DNA of 64,000 bases, from NCBI RefSeq assembly GCF_008124765.1, contig NZ_VNHS01000003.1:186001-250000 (forward strand), written 5' to 3'. The position numbers were made by a program, and so were the translations under genes. Within the stretch, counting starts at the first letter, position 1; each line of letters opens with the position of its first letter. This document shows positions 26,449 to 33,725 of the stretch, one piece after another. Origin of the DNA: Paenibacillus methanolicus (lineage in GTDB: Bacteria > Bacillota > Bacilli > Paenibacillales > Paenibacillaceae). A model generated the notes under the pieces. That model did no database searches. It saw nothing but the letters and a program-made list of their open reading frames with translations, and was not told where the DNA came from.

Positions 26449-27963
26449 TTGAACGTCGTTATGAACCGGGCGCTAAAACTCGTTCTGCTGACAGGCGTGG
26501 CCGCCCTTGCGCTGGCCGGATGCCTGAACGGCCATTCCCTGCCGATCGCGAAGAAGGAAGCCGTCAGCCCGGATGCCGCCGCAATTCCGGAGCTATCGCT
26601 AGTCTTCAGCCAAATGCAGCGCAGCGCCGATCTTCTGGACGTCCAGGAGCAGATGAACCGGATTCTCGTCGATAAAATCGGCGCGAAAGTGAAGCTCGTC
26701 CCCATCCCGTCCGACGATTACAGCCAACAGCTGAACCTGATGATGCTGAAGAAGGAACCGCTCGATCTGTTCGTCTCGATCAACGCCCGGGAATTCAAGA
26801 ATATGATCGTCAATGAACATATTCGCCCGCTCCGCGACTTGGTGGAACGATACGGACCGGATATTAAGCAGACGATCGGCGACTCGATGCTGGACAGCCT
26901 GACGATCGGCTCCGATCTGTACGCCATTCCGAGCATCCGGGATTGGGCTTCGAGCCACGGCTTCATGATTCGGAAGGATGTGGCGGAGAAATACGGCATC
27001 TCCCCCGCCTCTATTCGAACGATTGACGATGTGGAGCAGATGCTTGCGATCATTAAAGCGCAGGAGTCCGACTTGACGCCGATCGCCTCTTTCAACACCC
27101 AGTCGATCTATACGGGGCTGAGCAGCGGCGCCTATGACGCGATGGAGGATCGGCTGGGCATCCTGCCGGATTTCGACCATAATTTGAAACTCGTGAATCT
27201 GTATGAAACCGAGCAGTATGCGAAGGATCTTCGGCGGATACGCCGCTGGTACTTGAAGGGATATATCGGAGAGGATGCCGCCGTCAGCGAAGATACCGGC
27301 AGAGAGCTGGTTCGCGCGGGGGTGGCGTTCGCGTATTTCTCCTCGCTGAAGCCCGGCGTGGAGGAGCAGGAATCCCGGCTCACCGGCAGACCGATGCTCG
27401 CCGTGCAGCTAACGGATGCTACGATGACGACGAGCACGATCAAGCTGTTCGGCATGAGCATGGCGGCGCGCACGCCGCACCCGAAGAAGGCGATGGAGCT
27501 GCTGAATTTGCTGTACGCCGACCGCGACCTATTGAATCTGCTTAATTACGGGATCGAAGGCAAGCATTATGTGAAGACGTCGGACCAGACCATTACGTAC
27601 CCGCCGGGGATCGACGCGTCGAATGTCGGCTATTCGTTCAACAATTACGAGGCGGGCAACCAATTTATCTCGTATACCTGGGACTCCGATAGTCCCGAGC
27701 TATGGGAGCGGACGGTTCAATTTAACCAATCCGCCCGCCGATCGCGCGCGCTCGGGTTCTCGTTCAATCCCGAACCGGTCAAGAACGAATTATCCGCCAT
27801 CGAGGCGGTCCTGAGGAAATACGTCTCCGGCTTGGAGACGGGCACGCTGGATCCGGATGCGACGCTGCCCGAGTTCCGTGACGCGCTGCGGATTGCCGGC
27901 ATCGACCGGGTCATCGCCGAGAAGCAGAAGCAATTGGATACATGGGCAGGGCGAACCGGATAA
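26449..27963 (+). CDS. Orphan solute-binding lipoprotein of a kinase operon
   Basis: A 504-residue lipoprotein with lipobox L-A-G-C (Cys24) and an extracellular sugar-binding fold. The TTG start at 26449 has AAGGAG 9 bp upstream; the next ATG (26461) is too far from a ribosome site. It follows the response regulator by 6 bp. No permease genes are present here, so it may act as a sugar-sensing accessory of the kinase, as in three-component HK-RR-binding protein systems, or share permeases from another locus. Both are inference. Confidence 0.85.
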   Translation: MNVVMNRALKLVLLTGVAALALAGCLNGHSLPIAKKEAVSPDAAAIPELSLVFSQMQRSADLLDVQEQMNRILVDKIGAKVKLVPIPSDDYSQQLNLMMLKKEPLDLFVSINAREFKNMIVNEHIRPLRDLVERYGPDIKQTIGDSMLDSLTIGSDLYAIPSIRDWASSHGFMIRKDVAEKYGISPASIRTIDDVEQMLAIIKAQESDLTPIASFNTQSIYTGLSSGAYDAMEDRLGILPDFDHNLKLVNLYETEQYAKDLRRIRRWYLKGYIGEDAAVSEDTGRELVRAGVAFAYFSSLKPGVEEQESRLTGRPMLAVQLTDATMTTSTIKLFGMSMAARTPHPKKAMELLNLLYADRDLLNLLNYGIEGKHYVKTSDQTITYPPGIDASNVGYSFNNYEAGNQFISYTWDSDSPELWERTVQFNQSARRSRALGFSFNPEPVKNELSAIEAVLRKYVSGLETGTLDPDATLPEFRDALRIAGIDRVIAEKQKQLDTWAGRTG

Positions 27964-27983
27964 TTACCGGTTCGCCCTGTTTG
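27947..27983 (+). terminator. Terminator of the HK-RR-SBP operon
   Basis: CAGGGCGAACCGG and CCGGTTCGCCCTG form a perfect 13-bp stem around a 7-base loop, followed by TTT. The left arm overlaps the last codons of the binding-protein gene. Confidence 0.92.
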
Positions 27984-28085
27984 GCATGCGATGAAGATGT
28001 GCTGCGTAATAACAAAGCAATAATGGCTATTCCACGCCATCGCGGCCTGACGGACGAGGAAGCGCCAATCCAACCGCCGCTGCCA

Positions 28086-28114
28086 TTGTCCACCCTTGTA
28101 ATAATCGGTATAAT
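28086..28114 (+). promoter_or_regulatory. Sigma-A promoter of the lspA-like gene
   Basis: TTGTCC at 28086-28091 and TATAAT at 28109-28114 with a 17-bp spacer, 29 bp before the start codon. A clear housekeeping promoter. Confidence 0.8.
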
Positions 28115-28143
28115 TAACTTACGAAAAGAAAGCAGGTGACGCG

Positions 28144-28605
28144 ATGTTTTATTGGCTTAGTATTTCTTTAACGGCTGTTGACCTTATCTCGAAGTTGTTC
28201 GTTCGCTATCATATGGACGTCGGCGACACGAAGGTTTTTCGCGAAGGCCTCCTGCATTTCACCTACTACCAGAACTCCGGCGCGGCAGGCAGCTCGTTCC
28301 AAGGATACGGCCGTCTGTTCGGCGTCATCGCGGTGCTCTTCATTGCGTTCGTCGTTATCTACCGGAAGCGAAGATCGGACGAATCCGGCTTGCGTCTGCA
28401 AGATGCCGGCTTCGCCTTCCTCGTCGCCGGCGCCGCGGGCAATGGCATCGAGCGCCTCCTCCAAGGGAAGGTAACGGACTTCCTGCAATTCAGCCCGGAC
28501 GGCGGCATCCTGAATATAGCCGATCTCTTCATCAACGTCGGCGTCGTGATTCTTATCGGCCAGCTCCTTTACGAGTCGATCCGGGCGAGAGTCCGGTCAA
28601 CCTAG
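28144..28605 (+). CDS. lspA: Signal peptidase II (LspA) paralogue
   Basis: A 153-residue membrane aspartyl protease with four predicted helices that would cut lipoprotein signal peptides after lipidation. The two catalytic aspartates are present: Asp112 in K-V-T-D-F and Asp127 in L-N-I-A-D-L-F. The usual N-L-I-D-R motif is G-N-G-I-E-R here, with Glu103 replacing Asp, and the N-x-G-A-A motif is present at N44-S-G-A-A. ATG at 28144 follows AGGTGA. It stands alone next to an aldo/keto reductase, not in the usual ileS-lspA-rluD setting, so it is likely an additional copy. Confidence 0.8.
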   Translation: MFYWLSISLTAVDLISKLFVRYHMDVGDTKVFREGLLHFTYYQNSGAAGSSFQGYGRLFGVIAVLFIAFVVIYRKRRSDESGLRLQDAGFAFLVAGAAGNGIERLLQGKVTDFLQFSPDGGILNIADLFINVGVVILIGQLLYESIRARVRST

Positions 28606-28631
28606 CCTGCTTCGGGATGCGTCTTTCGCAA

Positions 28632-29603
28632 CTAGCGCATGGGCGCGAAGCCGCTCACCGCGGACAAAATGTCCTCCGTGCGCGCCAGCACGTCGTCGGA
28701 TAGGGACAACTCGATCGCTTTCAAGTTCTCTTCGATCTGGGCGGGACGGCTGGAGCCGATAATCGCCGAACTAACTTGCGGCTGGCGCAGCACCCAGGCC
28801 AGCGCGAATTGCGACAGCGTATAGCCCAGCTCCCCGGCCAGTTCGGCCAGCTTCGCGGTGCAGGCGAGCACATCCTCGCGCAAGTAACTGTTGATGACGA
28901 AATTGGTCTGGTCGTTGGCGGCCCTGCTGTCCCGCGGAATGGCTTGCCCCGGTTTGTACTTGCCGGTCAGGACGCCTTGCGCCAGCGGCGAGAAGACGAC
29001 CAGTCCCATCCCTGCCGATTCGCATTGCCGGATGACGTCTTCCCGCTCGATATAGCGCTCGAACATATTGTAGATCGGCTGATTCGAGATCAACGGACGC
29101 AGATTCAAGCTTTTGCCGATCGAAGCCGCTTCCGCGATTTGCCCGGCCGACCACTCGCTTACGCCCGCATACAGAATTTTGCCCTGCGCCGTTAGATCGT
29201 CGAGCGCGCGCAGCGTCTCGTCGATGGGCGCGTCCGGATCGAAGCGGTGACATTGGAACAAGTCGATGTAATCCGTACCGAGGCGCTTGAGACTCGCTTC
29301 GCATTGTTCCATAATATGTTTGCGCGACAAGCCGCGGTCGTTCGGTCCCGGGCCTTGAGGGAAGAACAGCTTCGTGGCCAGCACATAACTGCTGCGCGGG
29401 TATGCGTTCAATCCGCGGCCGAGCACTTCCTCCGCGCCGGGATAAGAGTTCGACGTGTCGAAGAAGTTGATCCCCAGCTCGTAAGCTCGCCGAATGCAGT
29501 CATGCGCCGTTTCCTCCGCCGTCGCGGAACCGTACGTCAACCAGCTCCCCAGCCCGATTTCGCTCACCTTAAGTCCGCTTCTCCCTAATCTTCTGTATTT
29601 CAA
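28632..29603 (-). CDS. Aldo/keto reductase
   Basis: A 323-residue NADPH-dependent reductase of aldehydes or ketones, in the Kv-beta/AKR group. The catalytic tetrad is visible: Asp49 and Tyr54 (F-F-D-T-S-N-S-Y), Lys78 (A-T-K-L) and His119 (F-Q-C-H). The TTG start at 29603 is chosen because AAGGAG lies 8 bp upstream; an upstream ATG at 29645 lies within the promoter. It is divergent from a MerR regulator and has a MerR-type promoter, so induction by a reactive carbonyl is likely (inference). Confidence 0.9.
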   Translation of the reverse strand: MKYRRLGRSGLKVSEIGLGSWLTYGSATAEETAHDCIRRAYELGINFFDTSNSYPGAEEVLGRGLNAYPRSSYVLATKLFFPQGPGPNDRGLSRKHIMEQCEASLKRLGTDYIDLFQCHRFDPDAPIDETLRALDDLTAQGKILYAGVSEWSAGQIAEAASIGKSLNLRPLISNQPIYNMFERYIEREDVIRQCESAGMGLVVFSPLAQGVLTGKYKPGQAIPRDSRAANDQTNFVINSYLREDVLACTAKLAELAGELGYTLSQFALAWVLRQPQVSSAIIGSSRPAQIEENLKAIELSLSDDVLARTEDILSAVSGFAPMR

Positions 29604-29640
29604 TTCACTCACTCCTTGTCGCGTTATAGTTGACGTCTCT

Positions 29641-29671
29641 ATCATAAAAGTTAAACTTAACTTTAAGTCAA
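29641..29671 (-). promoter_or_regulatory. MerR-type promoter and operator of the aldo/keto reductase gene
   Basis: On the minus strand TTGACT (-35) and TATGAT (-10) are separated by 19 bp. The spacer holds a perfect inverted repeat AAAGTTAA-N2-TTAACTTT. A dyad filling an over-long 19-bp spacer is the hallmark of MerR-family activation, and a MerR gene lies divergently nearby. Confidence 0.9.
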
Positions 29672-29675
29672 GAGG

Positions 29676-30066
29676 GCTGATTGGTTTGCGTTCTCAATCC
29701 GAAGATTGAGAATGCAGCATTCAGCCACTGCTGATTGGTTTGCGTTCTCAATCCGAAGATTGAGAATGCAGCATTCAGCCACTGCTGATTGGTTTGCGTT
29801 CTCAATCCGAAGATTGAGAATGCAGCATTCAGCCACTGCTGATTGGTTTGCGTTCACGGTCGAAAGACCGGGAATGCAGCATTAAGCGATAAAGAGGGCT
29901 GATTGGTTTGCGTTCTCAATCCGAAGATTGAGAATGCAGCATTCAGCCACTGCTGATTGGTTTGCGTTCACGGTCGAAAGACCGGGAATGCAGCATTAAG
30001 CGATAAAGAGGGCTGATTGGTTCGCGTTCTCAATCCGAAGATTGAGAATGCAGCATTTAGCGAACA
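29676..30066 (+). repeat. Tandem hairpin-repeat array 1 (seven units, types A and B)
   Basis: Seven head-to-tail units in the order A-A-A-B-A-B-A. Type A (54 bp) and type B (60 bp) share the flanks GCTGATTGGTTTGCG and GCAGCATT. Each holds a central hairpin: TTCTCAATC-CGAA-GATTGAGAA in A and TTCACGGTC-GAAA-GACCGGGAA in B, both extendable by TGC/GCA with one G.T pair. Stem sequences differ but pairing is kept. The array fills the gap between the divergent AKR promoter and merR; open frames through it are artefacts of its periodicity. Confidence 0.97.
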
Positions 30067-30091
30067 TGAAGCGAATTGGAGCGGACTATCC

Positions 30092-30466
30092 ATGGATTAT
30101 TCGATCAAGCAGGTTTCCGAACGGCTGCAGCTGCCGACGTCGACGCTGCGGTATTATGACAAAGAAGGCTTAATGCCTTTACTGAAACGAACGGACTACG
30201 GGACGCGCCGCTATTCCGAGCTGGACGTCTGCTGGCTGGAATTGGTGTGCTGTCTCAAGAACAGCGGCATGCCCTTGGAGGATATCAAACGATTCATGAT
30301 GCTGTGCTTGGAAGGTTCGACGACCTGCGAGCAGCGGAAAGAGGCGCTGGAGCGGCACAAAGCCACTATCCTTCGGCAAATGGAGGTGCTGCATCGCAGC
30401 CTAGCCACGATTAATTATAAATTGGACCATTATGATGAAATCGGCATCTTCCACATTGACGGATAG
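30092..30466 (+). CDS. MerR-family transcriptional regulator
   Basis: A 124-residue regulator with N-terminal winged HTH (Y-S-I-K-Q-V-S-E-R-L-Q-L-P-T-S-T-L-R-Y-Y-D) and a C-terminal coiled-coil dimer helix (about 80-115). It resembles the AdhR/YfmP class that answers reactive aldehydes. There is no canonical Cys metal loop at the end. ATG at 30092 has only a weak, distant TTGGAG. It should bind the dyad in the divergent aldo/keto reductase promoter. The repeat array separates it from that promoter, so its own expression may differ from standard divergent pairs. Confidence 0.9.
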   Translation: MDYSIKQVSERLQLPTSTLRYYDKEGLMPLLKRTDYGTRRYSELDVCWLELVCCLKNSGMPLEDIKRFMMLCLEGSTTCEQRKEALERHKATILRQMEVLHRSLATINYKLDHYDEIGIFHIDG

Positions 30467-30494
30467 CGAGACTCGTCGCTTATCGCAGGAATGC

Positions 30495-30530
30495 CAACAA
30501 GCACGCCGACATCCGGCGTGCTTGTTGCTT
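30495..30530. terminator. Bidirectional terminator between merR and the EamA gene
   Basis: CAACAAGCACGCCG and CGGCGTGCTTGTTG form a perfect 14-bp stem with a 5-base loop between convergent genes. Confidence 0.88.
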
Positions 30531-30564
30531 CCCCTATGAACCGCCTCCGCGCGAAGCGGCCAAC

Positions 30565-31488
30565 TTACGCGACCTCCGGCTTCGCCGCTTCCGGGCTCCC
30601 CTTGCGTTTCTCCATGCTGATCCAGACCAGCCCGGCCGCCATGAACAGCGCGCCGACGAGCTGCGAGCCCGCGATTCCTTCGTCGAACCAGATATAGCCG
30701 GCGAGCATCGCGGACGCGGGTACGACGTAGCGGAAGAAATTCGCCCGCGTCGCGCCGATTTTGTACATGCTCGCGTTCCAGACTACGAAGGCGAACACGG
30801 TGCTGACGAGCACGTTGAACAAAATCGCACCGTAACCCGCCGCGCCGAGATCCCCCCATTCGACCTTCCCCCACGACCCGATCGTGAAGGGAAGCATGAA
30901 CAGGCTCCCGAACAGAATCATCCACGCGCTGACCCGAAGCGCCGAATACTTTTTCATAAGCGGCATGCACACCACGTTATATAGCGCGCCGATGATGCTG
31001 ACGCCGAGCGCCAGCAAGTTGCCGACCATATTGTCGGACCCCAAGCTCAACCCTTCTTCGCCGCCGAGAATAATCAAACAAACGCCGACCATGGCGACGA
31101 TGCCCCCGACGATCAGCCGCGACGAGATCCGCTCCCGAATGAACAACGTCCCGAAGACCGCGGCGAATATCGGCCACGGCGCCACGTTCAACAGCGAAGC
31201 GTTGGCGAGCGTCGTGTATTTAATCGAATACATGACGCTGATCTCCAGCGTGGTTATGCCGACTAACCCGATGGCCGCAAGCTGCACCGCCGCCTTCATC
31301 GGAATGCCGACGCTCCCCTCCGTCAGCTTCAGCAGCAGGAAGAAGAACGGAACCGCCAGCCCGAACCGCAGGAACGTGAACAGAATCGGATCGAACATAT
31401 CCATCGCATAACGGGATATGCCGAAATTCGCCCCCCATATCGCGGCAACCGCAATAAGCCCCGCATAACTCCACCATTTTTTGTCCAT
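30565..31488 (-). CDS. EamA/DMT-family transporter
   Basis: A 307-residue membrane protein with ten predicted helices arranged as two EamA repeats (about 5-140 and 155-295). It has the family starts A-A-I-W-G-A-N-F and the end-of-repeat L-I-I-L-G-G. Exporters of this family move amino acids, nucleosides or metabolites; the substrate cannot be read here. It stands alone between a MerR gene and the P450 and ends near a bidirectional terminator. Confidence 0.9.
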   Translation of the reverse strand: MDKKWWSYAGLIAVAAIWGANFGISRYAMDMFDPILFTFLRFGLAVPFFFLLLKLTEGSVGIPMKAAVQLAAIGLVGITTLEISVMYSIKYTTLANASLLNVAPWPIFAAVFGTLFIRERISSRLIVGGIVAMVGVCLIILGGEEGLSLGSDNMVGNLLALGVSIIGALYNVVCMPLMKKYSALRVSAWMILFGSLFMLPFTIGSWGKVEWGDLGAAGYGAILFNVLVSTVFAFVVWNASMYKIGATRANFFRYVVPASAMLAGYIWFDEGIAGSQLVGALFMAAGLVWISMEKRKGSPEAAKPEVA

Positions 31489-31611
31489 GCCTATCCCGCC
31501 CTATCCATTTGTCTATAGCTCTAGCGAACAATGCTTGCAACATCATATCACGTAAACGGGCGCGCACGAGTAAAACATTTGCGAACGTGCATGTAATATT
31601 CGAGCACATGC

Positions 31612-31650
31612 CAAAAAGGCTCGCCGCGGATATGGATGGCGGCAAGCCTT
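31612..31650 (-). terminator. Terminator of the P450 gene
   Basis: On the minus strand AAGGCTTGCCGCC pairs imperfectly with CGGCGAGCCTT and is followed by TTT, directly after the P450 stop. Confidence 0.75.
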
Positions 31651-31660
31651 GTCGTTGGCG

Positions 31661-33022
31661 CTACGCTCTTCTCTTGACCTTCACGCGAATGCCGTTCTTC
31701 GGCCGCAGCGTAATCGATGGTTCGGGGATGACCGCATGCCCCGGGTCCAGCTCGAACTCGAATCGCTGCGCGATGGAGGCAAGGATGAGCGATGCCTCCA
31801 TCATGGCGAAGTTGTTGCCGATGCAGACGCGCGGTCCGGCGCCGAACGGAAAATACACATAAGAAGGCAGATTCTTCTCGTATTCTGGCGACCACCGTTC
31901 GGGTGAGAAGCGATCCGGCTCCGGGAAATGCGCGGCATCCCGGTGCATAATCCATTGGCTCATCGCCACCTCGCAGCCCGCCGGCAAACAATAACCGTCG
32001 ATCCACACATCTTCGATCGGCTCTCTCGAAATAAACCAAGCAGGCGGGTATAACCGCATCGACTCGTTGATAACCGCGCGCGTGTAGCGCAGATTCGCAA
32101 GATCGGCCAAGGCGGGGACCCTCCCCTGCAGTTTCTCGTCCAGTTCGGCCGCCAGGCTGCGCGTCGCTTCCTTATGCTGGGCAAGCAAGTAGAACGTCCA
32201 CGACATCACGTTCGCCGTCGTCTCGTGACCGGCCAGGAACAAGGTCATCACCTCGTCGCGCAGCTGCTTCGGCGTCATCTTGCTGCCGTCGTCGTCTTGG
32301 GCCGCGATCAGCATCGAGAGCAGATCGCCCCGGTCCCGTTCTTCCCCGCTCCGCTCCTCGATGATAGCGTAGATCAGGCTGTCCAGCCGATCGACGCTAT
32401 CCTTCAGCCGCTTACTGCCCGGCAGCGGAATCGACACCGGCAGCGATTCGAGCAGCATGCGGACGACGCTCGTGAATTGCTCCACGTAGCCGCGCAGCAC
32501 CTGATCGAGCGCATCCCCCACTTGATCGGATCCCTGATAGCGCGGGTCCTTCAAGTCGATGTCGAACAGCGTCTTGGCGACGATCTCCATCGTGACCCGC
32601 ATCATATCTTTATGGATATCCAGCTCCTGGCCATCCCGCCAGTCCTCGAGCAGACGCCCGGTATAGGCGGTCATCGTGTCCGCATAGCTCTCGATGCGGT
32701 GCTTGTGAAAAGCCGGCTGGACCAAGCGCCGCTGCCGAAGCCAGAAGTCCGCCTCGCTTGTAAGCAGGCCGTTGCCGAGCACCATGCTCAAGATCCGGTC
32801 GCGATGATACCCTTTGGCGAACAGCCGCTGCGAATTCGTCAGCACGTACTTGATGTCCTCCGGGCGGCTGAGCAAATAAATTTCGCGGTGCTGCTCCAGA
32901 CGCATGCGTACGACGGGACCGTACTTCTCGGCGCATGTCCGAAAAAATTCATGCGGCTTCGAACCAACCGCGAGCAAATTGCCGACTAGCGGAATTTGCC
33001 GAGGTCCGGGAACCTTCTTCAT
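31661..33022 (-). CDS. Cytochrome P450
   Basis: A 453-residue soluble heme monooxygenase. The signatures are the oxygen-binding I-helix A-G-H-E-T-T near 255-260, the E-x-x-R pair in N-E-S-M-R, and the heme loop F-P-F-G-A-G-P-R-V-C-I-G with Cys400 as heme ligand. The N-terminus has the proline-rich P-G-P-R start but no membrane anchor. It resembles the CYP4/CYP102-heme-domain class more than the short bacterial type, hence possible fatty-acid or terpenoid hydroxylation. No ferredoxin or reductase gene is adjacent. ATG at 33022 follows GGAGATGG. The intergenic 296 bp upstream hold no clear second gene. Confidence 0.95.
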   Translation of the reverse strand: MKKVPGPRQIPLVGNLLAVGSKPHEFFRTCAEKYGPVVRMRLEQHREIYLLSRPEDIKYVLTNSQRLFAKGYHRDRILSMVLGNGLLTSEADFWLRQRRLVQPAFHKHRIESYADTMTAYTGRLLEDWRDGQELDIHKDMMRVTMEIVAKTLFDIDLKDPRYQGSDQVGDALDQVLRGYVEQFTSVVRMLLESLPVSIPLPGSKRLKDSVDRLDSLIYAIIEERSGEERDRGDLLSMLIAAQDDDGSKMTPKQLRDEVMTLFLAGHETTANVMSWTFYLLAQHKEATRSLAAELDEKLQGRVPALADLANLRYTRAVINESMRLYPPAWFISREPIEDVWIDGYCLPAGCEVAMSQWIMHRDAAHFPEPDRFSPERWSPEYEKNLPSYVYFPFGAGPRVCIGNNFAMMEASLILASIAQRFEFELDPGHAVIPEPSITLRPKNGIRVKVKRRA

Positions 33023-33317
33023 CCTGCCATCTCCTCTCGTTCGCTCGGGCGCCGTCGCGCCCGAACTTCTAACGCCATCATGCCTTCTCTATTGAATTCC
33101 CCGACACTCCGGATTATGCCTTGGATCGATCGCTTCCGCCTGCTACGTGAGAGTATGTTGACATTGAAGCTGAGAGTTTTTTCGACGTATCGTTAGTACA
33201 GAAGCACGAGGGCGCCAAAGCCGGAAGGCATCGCCTGACGCCAAACTCGTTCTTTGCCAGCCGGATAGCCGAGGTCCATCCTTGTCTATACATTACTAGC
33301 AGAAGGAGGAAAATCCA

Positions 33318-33500
33318 ATGAAATTATTGCGCAGTCCTAAATTGTTGGCTACGTTCGCGCTCTTATTCACGATTAGCACCGTATCGGCAGGCGTGTCCAG
33401 CGCCTTGCCTCGGCAGCCTCAGACGTCGTCGGTCTACTACCAGTGCTCGGGCATCGGGGAATGCCTGGAATTCGCGTACTGGGGTTATTTCTTGAGGTAG
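33318..33500 (+). CDS. Small secreted peptide, unknown
   Basis: A 60-residue product with a strong ribosome site (AGAAGGAGG 8 bp before ATG), so translation is credible. Residues 1-24 or 1-29 form a signal peptide (basic start, L-L-A-T-F-A-L-L-F-T core, V-S-A or S-S-A cleavage). The mature part, about 31 residues, is rich in Tyr, Trp and Phe and holds two Cys in Q-C-S-G-I-G-E-C that could form a disulphide. I do not recognise the family; a signalling or antimicrobial peptide is only a guess. The stop codon abuts repeat array 2, so the C-terminus may have been cut by it. Confidence 0.6.
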   Translation: MKLLRSPKLLATFALLFTISTVSAGVSSALPRQPQTSSVYYQCSGIGECLEFAYWGYFLR

Positions 33501-33670
33501 GCTGATTGGTTTGCGTGCGGATAAGAGCACGCAGCATTCAGCCAAGGCTGATTGGTTTGCGTGCGGATAAGAGCACGCAGCATTCAGCCAAGCTGATTGG
33601 TTTGCGTGCGGATAAGAGCACGCAGCATTCAGCCAAGGCTGATTGGTTTGCGATCCCAATCCAAAGGCAA
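33501..33670 (+). repeat. Tandem hairpin-repeat array 2
   Basis: Three units of 45-46 bp (33501, 33547, 33592) and a truncated fourth (33638). Flanks GCTGATTGGTTTGCG and GCAGCATTCAGCC are the same as in array 1, but the central hairpin is different: TGCGTGC-GGATAAGA-GCACGCA. The array begins at the base after the stop of the small secreted peptide. Confidence 0.95.
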
Positions 33671-33724
33671 GAGGGCCGCTTCCGGTAGTAGAGATCATCT
33701 ACTGCAGAGGCAGCCCTCTCTTCA
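33670..33724. terminator. Terminator hairpin after the STAND regulator gene
   Basis: AGAGGGC...GCCCTCT with an inner GTAGAGATCATCTAC stem, immediately past the stop of the minus-strand gene. Pyrimidine-rich tails on both sides suggest two-way use. Confidence 0.65.
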
Positions 33725-33725
33725 T

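Noticed and set aside
29663-29857. Open frame with repeated N-A-N-Q-S-A-V-A-E-C-C units on the minus strand
   Set aside because: It is only the translation of the 54-bp repeat, which is a multiple of three; no ribosome site.
29676-30066. CRISPR array
   Set aside because: Units are adjacent without unique spacers, and each contains its own hairpin; no cas genes nearby. It is a tandem repeat.
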